Shown here piece by piece: positions 54,607 through 64,000 of a stretch of 64,000 bases of DNA. The stretch spans positions 1-64,000 of the forward strand of contig JAMJFZ010002549.1 in NCBI GenBank assembly GCA_026225945.1, in the 5' to 3' direction. This stretch comes from Cricetomys ansorgei (lineage: Eukaryota; Chordata; Mammalia; Rodentia; Nesomyidae). Both the position numbers and the translations under genes were made by a program. Every line of letters begins with the position of its first letter. Within the stretch, counting starts at the first letter, position 1. The notes beneath the pieces are model-generated. The model saw only the letters and a program-made list of their open reading frames with translations. It was not told the origin of the DNA and made no database searches.

Positions 54607-54867
54607 AATGTACTTTTATTAATTTTAAATATCTAGCATATCATATGGCCCTGTACTTGTGTAAGCTTCAGTAAAATTTACTTCAGAAAGTTAGTTTAGA
54701 ATTGGGCCATAATCCTTAGGTAACTCAGTTTGCATTTCTCACCCTCTGCGTTTCTCAGCTTTTCCTATGAGCCTAAAATGCCTCAATCCCCACCTCGAAG
54801 TCTTCCTGTTCATATCAAATGGATTATAAACATGAACATGAACAGGAGACCAAGACTTTGTAGATAA

Positions 54868-55072
54868 GAGGAAGGAAAGATAGCTTAGCAATTGAGTACT
54901 TGCTGTTTTTGTAGAGAACCCAAGTTTGGTTCCCAGTATCCTATTGCATGGCTCAGAACTGTCTGTAACTTCTCTTCCAGAGGAACGAAGTCCATTTTTT
55001 TACCTCTTTAGACATGTATAATCATATTCACACACATACATGCCCACACACACACATATTTTTATTGTAAAA
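54868..55072 (+). mobile_element. B4/RSINE1-like SINE, plus strand
   Basis: GGAAAGATAGCTTAGCAATT (A box), GTACTTGCTGTTTTTGTAGA, AAGTTTGGTTCCCAGTATCC (B box), TGGCTCAGAACTGTCTGTAA and a CA tail (CACACACATACATGCCCACA) fit the family order. Confidence 0.72.
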
Positions 55073-55074
55073 AT

Positions 55075-55840
55075 GAGGAATAACAAATGGAGAAAAAATA
55101 TTCTTTATCATTATAATCCACACTTTAAGTCCAAAATTGAAGCTTTTATAATGGCACTTGGCTAAGTTATTGAACATGCTCAAGTCCAGAATTTACATTG
55201 TTTCTAATTTATTATTTATCCTAACATCACATTTATCATCAACAAAGGTAAAATTAAGTATATTATCTGAGTGGCCATCTCAGAATCCCAGAGACAGAAA
55301 ATGAAAATTTTCCCTTAAAATATGTTTCTGTAATGGACAGGAAGAATCAATAGAACTGGATTCCACTGAAATAAACTCTCACAATTAGGAAAAGAAAACC
55401 TGTAGGAACCCAGCTTCCATGACCGACCTCAAAATCACATTCATGAAATCTGCAGATTTATAAACTCTCAGAAATAATTTAAACAATAGATACATTTTAT
55501 GTTTTAAAAATGATACTATTGAACAATTCATCAAACAGAGAAAGCTCTTATTTATTTATATGTATTTTTATTGATTATTGTTGCGTGTGCTCACAAAGAC
55601 AGGACGAAATAAACAGTATGTTATTTAGGAAACGGAGGGCTACCTAAGTCACAGCAGTGTTTCCGAGAATGAATGGTCCTGGTAAAGAGAATATTTAAGG
55701 CTGTCTGTTTGGGGACAAAATTTGGAAGATAAAAATCATAGGAAAGTCAACATGAAACATAGATTAATTTTATTATTTCATTGTATTTTGAAATTTACTC
55801 GAGAGCTACATACATGAGTGCTGCATCTCTAGCACCCCAC
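55075..55840. other. Non-coding stretch, nothing recognised
   Basis: AT-rich. No element or frame recognised. Confidence 0.45.
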
Positions 55841-55844
55841 ACCA

Positions 55845-56790
55845 TACTGAGTCCATTTTCTGTTTATACACATGTGCATTGCTGGCTACTTGTGGTTGGA
55901 CAAATTATGCAGGAGCTTGTCTTTGGACGAGGAAAGTGATTCTCTTCGCAGCAGCCATTCATCCGGACCTCTGCTCCATGAGATCATGTGGAATTTCTCC
56001 TGTCCACATTGCCATGTTGACTGGTGCTATCATTACAGCAGTCTTGTTCAGGTAACCACATTGTGGAGATTTCATGAATGACTTACTCCCATCATGTCTA
56101 GCTGACAATATCTTGCAGTAGGCATTCTGGTCTTCAGCCTCTTCCAACTTTTTTCTGGCTCCTCTACCATGATTTTCTCCAGAGATATGAGAGGTATTGG
56201 GGGTCCCATTGCTGTTTTACCAGTTGGGGTCAGGTATGCTGGTCACTTACTCTCTGCATTTTGACCAGTTGTGGATCTCTGTGATCGTCTACATCTGTTT
56301 CAAAAGGAAGCACCTTTGATGATGGTGAGACCTATATCTATTTGTGGTTATAAAAAGTATTAAGAGTTATCAGTTAGATATTATATTAATTTCACAAAAA
56401 ATTGCAATAGCAAGTTCATTTCTCAGGTCTATGACCTCTTCTGTTAGAGATACCTGGCGAGATTTATTGTAACAAGCATTAATTCCATCCTATTGATTAG
56501 GCCTCCAGTCCAATTAGGCAGTTGTTGGTTTCTCCAAGGTAAAATCGCCAGTATTGAACCAGTGTAGGCATCTTGCCAGTCGAATCTTTGTCGTGGTTCA
56601 TAGACTCTACGAGTACATTGAACTACTGATTGCCTTTCTCTTGGTAGCTTGTAGAGCATCTCCCCTGTACTGTGAGAACCTAGTACTCAGAGAAAAGACT
56701 TCTAGATCAATTCTGACTCAATTCCTCCCAGTCATGTACCTGATGTGTGAGGAGTCTCCAGGAGTACAGATGTACCTTCACAAAGGTAAC
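55845..56790 (-). mobile_element. L1 3' UTR, minus strand, about 950 bp
   Basis: CATTGCCATGTTGACTGGTG, GAATGACTTACTCCCATCAT, ATTTTGACCAGTTGTGGATC, CAAAAGGAAGCACCTTTGAT, AGGCCTCCAGTCCAATTAGG, CAGTTGTTGGTTTCTCCAAG, GGCATCTTGCCAGTCG and TTGGTAGCTTGTAGAGCATC are reversed L1 3' UTR blocks in order. The copy carries no ORF2 frame. Confidence 0.8.
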
Positions 56791-56829
56791 CAAGAATTTT
56801 ATTATTTTAAATATGTATATATGTGTGTG

Positions 56830-56905
56830 GTGAGGCTGGAGAGATGACTAAGAGTGCATACTACTCTTGCAAAGTTCTCGGATTTTTTTCTCAGCACCCA
56901 AGTCA
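56830..56905 (+). mobile_element. B4/RSINE1 head, plus strand (left part of a split SINE)
   Basis: GTGAGGCTGGAGAGATGACT (A box), AAGAGTGCATACTACTCTTG and TCTCAGCACCCAAGTC are the SINE head. The expected continuation appears only after about 150 bp. Confidence 0.7.
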
Positions 56906-57059
56906 TTATACTAGCATAGTGTAATGCTTTTTGAGAATCTGTAATCCAAGTGTAATTTGAGCTCCATGATGTCAAGATTATTGCTTATTTTATTTTCTCA
57001 GTCCCATGTTAATCTAGCTCCTTAAAAGAGCTATAAAAATGAATGACAATATCTTGTGT

Positions 57060-57152
57060 ATATGGTTGTACTTATAAGAGCCTGTAATTCTAATTCCAAG
57101 GGATCTGACACCATTTTCTAGCTTCTGCAGATACCTGCATTCATGTGCACAT

Positions 57153-57205
<53 letters not shown>

Positions 57206-57228
57206 TACACACATTCACATAATTATCA
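57060..57228 (+). mobile_element. B4/RSINE1 tail, plus strand (right part of a split SINE)
   Basis: TATGGTTGTACTTATAAGAG, CCTGTAATTCTAATTCCAAG, GGGATCTGACACCATTTTCT, AGCTTCTGCAGATACCTGCA and TTCATGTGCACATCC continue the SINE that began at 56830, then TA and CA repeats follow. Confidence 0.72.
57155..57212. repeat. (AT)21(AC)n compound microsatellite
   Basis: Pure AT run to about 57197, then AC units, in the SINE tail. Confidence 0.93.
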
Positions 57229-57229
57229 A

Positions 57230-57665
57230 TGAAATATATCTCTAAATACCACATGCACATTGTTTGAATACATGGGCAATTTTTCTTATTTAAAAATAAA
57301 AAATTACGTAGGAAGAGAAATCTGATTTTTTTTTTCTATAGCATTCCATGAGGTTGGTATTGTAACCACTAAATGACTTCTCTGCCTGGTCTTCTGAAAG
57401 GTGATATTGGATCTAGTTCCCTCAGAAGCAATATATCTATTGGTGTATAATATGTGCACTGAAGCTTTCTAAGCCATATTTATAGACAGGTCAATAATTC
57501 ACTTAAATCTTCTGTTTAAATGTAGCACAGTGTACTTATGACAAGGAACAGGCAGAGAAGATTGTAATATTAATTAAATAGATGAGCAAAGATGTCATGA
57601 GGGAAATTGGTTATAAATTTGAATCATTTCTCTCATGAAGTCTACAATGAGAAGAAAAGAATTAG
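57230..57665. other. Non-coding stretch, nothing recognised
   Basis: AT-rich. No element recognised. Confidence 0.45.
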
Positions 57666-57669
57666 AGGA

Positions 57670-58055
57670 GGGCATTCAGTTGCAAATATTTATTTTAGGA
57701 TCCACCTCCTGCCAGGAGCTAGGTTTTAGGAACATAGGATTGAGAAAATGAAATAAGCACTAATCTTGACATCATGGAGCCCAAATTGCACTTGGGGCTA
57801 CATAGTTTTAAAAACTGGCAAATGCATTACACTAGGCTAGTGAACACCACAGAGACAGACCAGGTGAATGGAGCCAAGGTGGCCCAGGGAAAAGGGAGAG
57901 GATGACAATTTAAATAACCAGGAAGAAAACTCATAAGATGAGGAGGGATGCCAGAAGAAAGTGAGGTCAGCCTTGGAGTATAGAAAGAGTGTCTCAAATT
58001 AAATAAATGGACAACATAATGTTTAAAGACACAAGAAAACATAGCATGAGCAAAG
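57670..58055 (+). mobile_element. Possible ancient mammal-wide interspersed repeat
   Basis: CCAGGAGCTAGGTTTTAGGA, ACATAGGATTGAGAAAATGA and ATCATGGAGCCCAAATTGCA, followed by AGGAGGGATGCCAGAAGAAA, resemble in order a widespread old mammalian repeat (the TGCCAGGCACTG..GGGATACA..CTCATGGAGC type). I do not assign the family. Confidence 0.35.
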
Positions 58056-58059
58056 AGAG

Positions 58060-59030
58060 ACTCTGGACAATCACCCGGGCTTGTGAAATTTCAGAAACCA
58101 AGTACCTACACAGATTCTCTGAATCAGTTCAGCATTTGGCAAAACCCCTAGGGCAGTGTTAATTAAAAGAAAACTCATATGTGCTCATTTATATATAAAA
58201 AAAAAATGAGATCAGTATATTTGCAATCACCACTTGCCAATTAAAGTACTTTCACATCTCTAGATGGTACTATAGGCTCGTTTCATTTTTTTGTGACAAA
58301 TACATGTTCAAACATGTGTGCTATGTGAGTGGTGCTATTTATAGCTTCACACTTCTCAGCTGCATACACATAGACAACAGGTATGTAACCAGTACTTCTG
58401 GGATCACAGCATTTCAGAGATAAATGATAGCTGCTCAGACGTCAGTTTAGAGGACTTCACTGACCCAAGTAAAAGATGAGGAGGTTCATATTGAGGTGGT
58501 AAAAAGTTCATAAATATGTTGTGCATATACTTTGCAGGAAAACTACAAAAAAGACCATTTTCATTGCAGAATACAAGAAAATGTGTGATTTTCATTATTG
58601 ATGATAGTCTTTATCACCTAACTCAGTCTGTGTCAGGTCCACTGCTACAAAACTGCTCTTTGGAATTAAAGCACTATGCAGATGCAGCCAGCACTAAAGC
58701 AGTGATGATTTCTGCATCAGTTCCTTGAAGACAGAGCCTGTGTGTTGGAAGGAAGGACATGCACCAGTGTAGTTACCATCTTTCCCTCTCTTACTATCAA
58801 TTATTGGCATGATTAGTATACTAATTAGATAAGTGAAGTTCTTCTCTAAAATTACATATTTAAAATTTGAACTTCATAATGTTCTCCAGATAATACTAAA
58901 ACTATAACCTAGAAATGGAATAATGGCTATAAAATTTGTGGAGAAAACCATTAATTTCAGTAATTTCTAGGCATATGAGTATATTGAATATAGTTAGGAT
59001 CATGGGAAAGTTTAAGAAGAAAAAGAAGGC
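58060..59030. other. Non-repetitive, non-coding stretch
   Basis: Nearly 1 kb with no element or coding signal recognised. An A10 run lies near 58199. Confidence 0.45.
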
Positions 59031-59034
59031 TTCT

Positions 59035-60965
59035 ACACTTAAAGGGAAGTTCAACATCCTGAGTCATCAATGACATGAAAATCAAAATGACTTTGACATT
59101 TCATCTTACACCATTCAGAATGGCCAGATTCAATAAAACAATTAACAGCTCATGCTGGCAAGAATGCAGAGTAAGGGGAACAATGGACCATTGCTGGTGG
59201 GAATGCGAACTTGTACAGCCACTATAGAAGTCAGTATGGCAGTTCCTTGGGAAAATGGCAAAAGATATATCCCTGTATCCAACCGTACTACTCTTGGGCA
59301 TGTATCCAAAGGATACATCATCCTACCACAGAGACACTTGCCCAGTCGTGTACACTGCTGCTCTATTCATAAAACAGAAATTGGAAACAACCTAGATGTC
59401 CATCAAATGATGAATGGATAAAAAATGACGAATGGATAAAATACGGTACATATAAACAAGGGAATATTACTCAGCCATTAAAACAATGAAATCATGAAAT
59501 TCATAGGTAAATGAATGGAGCTAGAAAACCATCTTGAGTGAGGGAACCCAGACCCAGTGGTATATATAAACTTACATGTGGATGTCAAGTCTTTGCTAAG
59601 AATGGTACAATCCATATAACTACAGATGTTGGGTATAGAATAAGTGACTGGGTGAAGAGATGGGGATCTATGTCGAAAAGGGAAATCGAACAGATAGTTA
59701 TGGCTGGACAAAGACAGGAAACTAAGACTGGAGTCGGAGGATCAAACAGGGAGGAGTAGGGAAGATGGAGGTTAGAGAGTGGATACAGGGGAGGGCCACT
59801 AAAACAAAGGGCCATTTGAGGGTTTACACAGAAAACTAATACAGTACAATGCTTTCTAAAATATATAAATATATGAAAGTAACCTAAATGAAATTATCAA
59901 ATAGTAAGGGAGAAAGAGCCACAACTGGACATCTCTTGTCACCAAATGCAACTTCCAATACCAGGAAAGCATTACATCTAATCCAGTTTTGGTCAAAGGC
60001 ACCCCGTAAGGGAACTACCAAACAACCCAGGCTATTTCCAAGGCTAATGGTAACTTTCCACAAACTGTCAGTAAGGCTCTATTGCTGAAGACAACACATA
60101 CATAACTCATTGAACAAAGTGCTGACCTAGAGCCTTCATCCCTATGGACTAGTGTTCATGGTACTTGGAGGTACTCTCCATGTTATCAAAGGAGAAATGT
60201 AAGCATCAACCCAGCTACAAAGTCTTCCATCTACAATGATGACCTGCTTGCAAGGTCTAATATTGCAATACTGGCACAAACTTGTCAGAGTAAGCAACAA
60301 ATATCTGATTAGAGTTAAGACCCACTCAATGAAATAAAATACATCCCTGACACTGCTTGGCTGATCAAGAACCTGAGATCAGAAAGGCTGGGAAGCTAGG
60401 AGAAAACCAAATGTTCTGTTAAAGGAACATAACAATAAAATGACTTTTTATGACATTCTGCTATACTCATAGATCAGTTTTTGCTCACCCAGCATCAGAG
60501 AAGCTTCCTTTTGCAAAAAATGAGAATAAATACAGATACCCACACCCAGACAATGTGCAGAAAGTGAGAAACCTTGTAACACTCAGTCTTAAATGGGATA
60601 TAACCATCAAATCCCTCACCCCAGGTCTCAGAGAACCCAACAGGAAAGGAGGCAAAAGATGGTAAGATGTTAGAGCCAGAGGTGAGAGAGTACCTCTCTA
60701 GGAAAACAATGCCTTGAAACACAGCAGGACTGATCCATATATGAACTCAGAGACTGTGAAAGCATGCACAGAGCCTGCGTGAGTCTTTGCCAGACTGTGT
60801 GTCAGTGCTGAGAGGAGCAGTAGACACAAACCTCCACCCCTAACCCAGAAGCTATGTCCAATTGATAACCACTCATAAATGAAAAATCACTTCTCTCCTA
60901 TGGAGTCTCAGGAGTCTCACTAGGGAGATGAATCATTCTTAAGGCTAGGTCCCATGCAAAGCAGT
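59035..60965 (+). mobile_element. Rodent L1: end of ORF2 and 3' UTR, plus strand (copy A)
   Basis: CATCTTACACCATTCAGAAT, TGCTGGTGGGAATGCGAACT, TGTACAGCCACTATAGAAGT, AACAACCTAGATGTCCATCA, GGAATATTACTCAGCCATTA and GTGAGGGAACCCAGACCCAG give the ORF2 C-terminal order; then 3' UTR blocks TTCCACAAACTGTCAGTAAG, TGCTGAAGACAACACATACA, TAACAATAAAATGACTTTTT and AACATAACAATAAAATGACT region follow. Frameshifts and stops break ORF2. 5'-truncated. Confidence 0.88.
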
Positions 60966-61029
60966 AGATGGCAAACACAAAATCATCCCTTTCTCCCTTC
61001 CCCTTCACATCTTCTTCCTCCCCTCTCCC

Positions 61030-61120
61030 CAGTATGGTCTCATCCTGAGAGAGGTAATCCAATTCCAAAACAACAAATAAGTCCTCTCATGCTTATTTGG
61101 AGCTCCAAGATAACTTTCTT
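61030..61120 (+). mobile_element. Short L1 fragment, plus strand
   Basis: TCATCCTGAGAGAGGTAATC, CAATTCCAAAACAACAAATA and ATGCTTATTTGGAGCTCCAA repeat the L1 block that also occurs at about 59535 and 62390, so this is a third, separate fragment. Confidence 0.5.
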
Positions 61121-61321
61121 ATTCCTCACTTATTTCCCAATATTCCATTTCTCTCTCTCATATATTACTTTCTTTTCTCATTTCTTTTTCACCCTTACCT
61201 TCCATCTAAAATTACTTGAATTTATTTTAAAGATTCCTAAAGATTATAAAATGCATATAAATCAAACCAGAAATCAATTGAGATGCTATTTTATCTCTCT
61301 GTGAAATTTACGTATGTATAT

Positions 61322-61323
<2 letters not shown>

Positions 61324-61368
<45 letters not shown>

Positions 61369-61380
61369 TGTGTGTGTATG
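61324..61380. repeat. (TG)21 microsatellite with TACG interruption
   Basis: TG run at 61324-61365, then ACGTG and TG units. It is the tail of the following minus-strand SINE. Confidence 0.93.
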
Positions 61381-61655
61381 CCAGTGTACCTATATGGAGA
61401 ACAGAGAACAACCTTGAATGTCAACACCTGCCTTCATCTTTTCTGAGACATATTTTTTTGTTTTCTGTTGTCTGGTCCAGGCTACCTGGCCCATGACATG
61501 TCTCCATGTCTCCATTCCGTCTTTTTATTGGAATGTTTGCATTACAGACATATTCTACTTCATTCACATTTATGTGGGTTTTAGGGATCAAAATTCCAGT
61601 CTTCACACCTGCATAGCAAGCATTTTACCCTCTGTGCCATCTCTCAAGCCCAGTG
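61381..61655 (-). mobile_element. B4-family SINE, minus strand, full length
   Basis: GAACAGAGAACAACCTTGAA, TCAACACCTGCCTTCATCTT, TGAGACATATTTTTTTG, ATGTCTCCATGTCTCCATTC, ATTTATGTGGGTTTTAGGGA, CTGCATAGCAAGCATTTTAC and GTGCCATCTCTCAAGCCC run from tail to head in reverse. Confidence 0.8.
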
Positions 61656-61659
61656 CATG

Positions 61660-62375
61660 AATTTAGAACGTATAAATATTTGAGTCCTGGAAATAGCTAC
61701 TATAGCTCAACGTGAGGCTAGGGGTGAAATAGAAACCTGAATCTAAATCAGAAACAGGCTACAGATCTTAAAGAATGCTGGAAACTGTAATTGAACAGTG
61801 AGGTGGTTCTGTGTAGTGAAGAAAAAGAATTTCCTGAGGCCAATTCCAAGGTACATACCACACAATGGATTCTACTCAGAGATCCAACATCCTCTGGGTC
61901 TTTGGATTTTAATATTCAAATTTCTGTCTGAGAAATATTTCAAAATATCACATAAAGACAACTGAACCCCTAAGATGTCCATAGAAACAGTGTTCAGTCA
62001 ATTACAAGTCTTTATGATCATTGCAACCAACTGTCTTCCTCTTGTCTGAAAAGCTGCTGAATAGTATGGACTAAGGTTCTTCTGAATTCATCATCATGCT
62101 AAGAATGATGTCATCATCTGAAAGTCAAGAAAAGCCATATGACTGTTTTAAACATATTTCAAGGAAAATCTTTTATTCTAAATTATAAAAAATGGATTAA
62201 TAATCAATACTACTGAATAAATTATTGTGAACTAAGAAATTGAGAGTTATTTTTAAAGTACTTTTGTTCTGGTTAATTCACTGCTCATATTTAATTCTAC
62301 TGTAGACTTAAAATTCATTTATTATGTATTTCAATGTGGACTTAGTGAAAAAGATTATAAATGTGATAAAAGAAA
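61660..62375. other. Non-coding stretch, nothing recognised
   Basis: AT-rich between a SINE and an L1. No element recognised. Confidence 0.45.
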
Positions 62376-62379
62376 ACTA

Positions 62380-63975
62380 AAATCCTCCTGAGTGAGGTAA
62401 TCCAGCCCCCAAAAGACAAATTCTTCATGTTTTCTCTTATAGTTGGAATTTAGCTCTTAAGCTTGCTATGTGTCTGCTACAATCCAAATAACCACCGAGG
62501 TTAAGTACCTAGTAAGGGGCCAGGGGAGAGAAGAGCATCTCCCAAGGAAGGAAGAACATTATGTTATGGAGAGATAAAGTGAAAACTAGAAAAAGAGGGT
62601 TAAATGTGAGGAAGGATAACTGACACTAAAGGCCTTTTGAGTAACCAAACAATGGGAGAGACAATGTCCCACCTAGATATATTATGCCGCCAAGTAAAAT
62701 GTCCAGTGCCAGGAGTGGATAACATCTTGTTCAGTCATTGGCCAAATGGGTCCCATAGACCATGCTGTTTTCAAGGCTATGAGTTGCTCTCCACATTTGG
62801 TTGCTAAGGTCCTATTGCTGAGGGCAATACTTAACGTCATTGAACACAGAAAATTTGAACTGGTGCCCAACTAGATGTGTTACCCCTACTGACTGCATTC
62901 TTGGTACAGAAAGATATTCCACACACTACTGAAGGAGAAAAATAATCATCAATATTACTTATCTGAAAACCTTGTGACCTACATCAGTATCTTGGCTATA
63001 AAATGTATTAGTGTAAAATGGCACAAATGTTATGGGAATAACCATCCTCTTTCTCATTGAATTTAAGGCCCACTCCATGAATTGCAACTCATACTTGACA
63101 CTGCTAAAGAGGCCAACAAAAAAGATATATCTACTACTGTGTTCTGTTAAATAAACATAGCAATAAAATGACTCCTAACAACATCTTGCTATATCCTCAT
63201 AGATCAATATATTATTCAACAATCATCAATTAAGTTTTTTCTTGCAACAGATGGAAATCAACACAGGTACTAACTAGTGGATAATTTGTAGAGTGAGAGA
63301 CTTTGGAGCACTCAGAACTAAATAAGATGTCTTCATCAACCCTCTTCCACTAGAGACTAGGGGACCTATGCAGAAAGGGAGGTGGAAATATTGTAATAGC
63401 CACAAGTAAATGATGACTCCAGGAGAACAGTGTATTTCAGACACAACAGAATTGATATGCATAGAAACCCACAGAGACTGGAATAGATTGCACAGGATCT
63501 GTTCAAGTTCAAGTCAGAAAAAGTCACAGCCCTGACAATGGGAAGTGTATGCAAATCTCCATTCCTAGCCAAAAAGCTATTTGGAATTGTTACTTGTTGG
63601 GAAAGGAAAATTCATCCCTACCCCAGTGGTTTGTCACTAGGTATATGAACCACACTCCAAAGCAGATCCCAACACCAGGAGCAGGTGGCCAACACAAAAT
63701 GAACTCCATAACACTTTTTTTATTTATTAGTTTATTCATGTGCATTTTTTACATTTTGTTTTGTTTTGGTATTTTTTTGTCTTATTGGTTTTCTGTTTGT
63801 TTTGGTTTTCATGTTTGTATTTTTGTTTTGGTTTGGTTTGTTTTATCTAAGAGGAGAGGGAGGAATATGAAGTTGGATTGTGGGAAGGTATAGGACAGGA
63901 TCTGAAAGGAGTTGGAGAGAAAATATGATCAAAATATAGTATATGAATTCTTTTAATTAAAAAATATTTTCCTTA
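62380..63975 (+). mobile_element. Rodent L1: 3' UTR to A-rich tail, plus strand (copy C)
   Basis: TCCTCCTGAGTGAGGTAATC is the L1 block also seen in copy A. AATGTCCAGTGCCAGGAGTG, ACCATGCTGTTTTCAAGGCT, CAATAAAATGACTCCTAACA, AATTCATCCCTACCCCAGTG, AATGAACTCCATAACAC, a T/TTTTG-rich tract, GGAGTTGGAGAGAAAATATG and TGATCAAAATATAGTATATG are successive murine L1 3' UTR blocks. It ends in an AT/A-rich tail near 63945-63975. 5'-truncated. It is homologous to copy A. Confidence 0.85.
63715..63845. repeat. T-rich TTTTG/TTTTTG tract
   Basis: T8, TTTTGTTTTG and GTTTGGTTTG runs inside the L1 3' UTR. Frames across it are artefacts. Confidence 0.8.
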
Positions 63976-64000
63976 AAAATAAAAAGATCCCCAAAAAGAC

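Noticed and set aside
1..64000. CRISPR arrays, operons, phage or bacterial features
   Set aside because: The regular repeats are dinucleotide and tetranucleotide microsatellites and retroposons; no spacer-repeat pattern, ribosome binding sites or long open frames exist. The sequence is rodent nuclear DNA.

Overview
This window looks like non-coding nuclear DNA from a muroid rodent (mouse, rat, vole or hamster type). I find no protein-coding gene, exon, rRNA, tRNA or CRISPR array that I can support. The evidence for a rodent is the mix of interspersed repeats: B1 (7SL-derived) and B3/B4/RSINE1/ID_B1-type (tRNA-derived) SINEs, muroid L1 3' UTRs of the Lx kind, MaLR-type LTRs of the MT/ORR1 sort, a URR1 hAT element with its target-site duplication, ERVK/ERV1-like solo LTRs, and very long (CA)n and (GATA)n arrays. 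Family names are given from memory of consensus sequences, without a database search. The species cannot be fixed from this sequence alone. The open reading frames present are short (at most about 250 codons); the longest are translations of dinucleotide or tetranucleotide repeats (Cys-Val, Thr-His, Tyr-Leu-Ser-Ile) and are not genes.

Layout. 0-7 kb: an old L1 fragment, a MaLR-like fragment, a 590-bp CA-rich satellite with a higher-order period near 110 bp (2948-3540), LTR-like remnants and a second CA-rich tract (6180-6545). 7-21 kb: scattered SINEs, a Tigger-like DNA transposon relic (9534), old L1 (10585-11215), Lx 3' UTR (16577-17105), a (GATA)n tract (18.1 kb) and two MaLR LTRs in minus orientation, the first with an intact 5-bp duplication. 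21.5-25 kb: a 1.5-kb minus-strand L1, a B4 SINE carrying three TTAGGG units, and a URR1 element with a near-perfect 8-bp duplication. 29-32 kb: one minus-strand L1 split by two solo LTRs of different type and opposite orientation. 33 kb: an old L1 interrupted by a B1. 38-44 kb: Lx fragments, one holding a 535-bp (GATA)n array inside its 3' UTR. 45-47 kb: old L1 followed by an unusual composite retroposon (tandem B1 heads, an AG-rich degenerate tandem array, a 3' tail and A19). 47-58 kb: SINEs, MLT1/L1 relics, and a 950-bp minus-strand L1. 59-64 kb: two diverged plus-strand L1 copies, one after the other, with a short third fragment between them; the last one reaches the window's right end with its A-rich tail.

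Nothing here works as an operon or pathway; the window reads as an intergenic or intronic, AT-rich retrotransposon graveyard. The points most worth a second look are the SVA-like composite retroposon at about 45.96-46.80 kb, the nested double solo-LTR insertion at 29.5-30.8 kb, the different microsatellites that occupy one homologous site in several L1 3' UTR copies, and the higher-order structure of the CA array at 3 kb.
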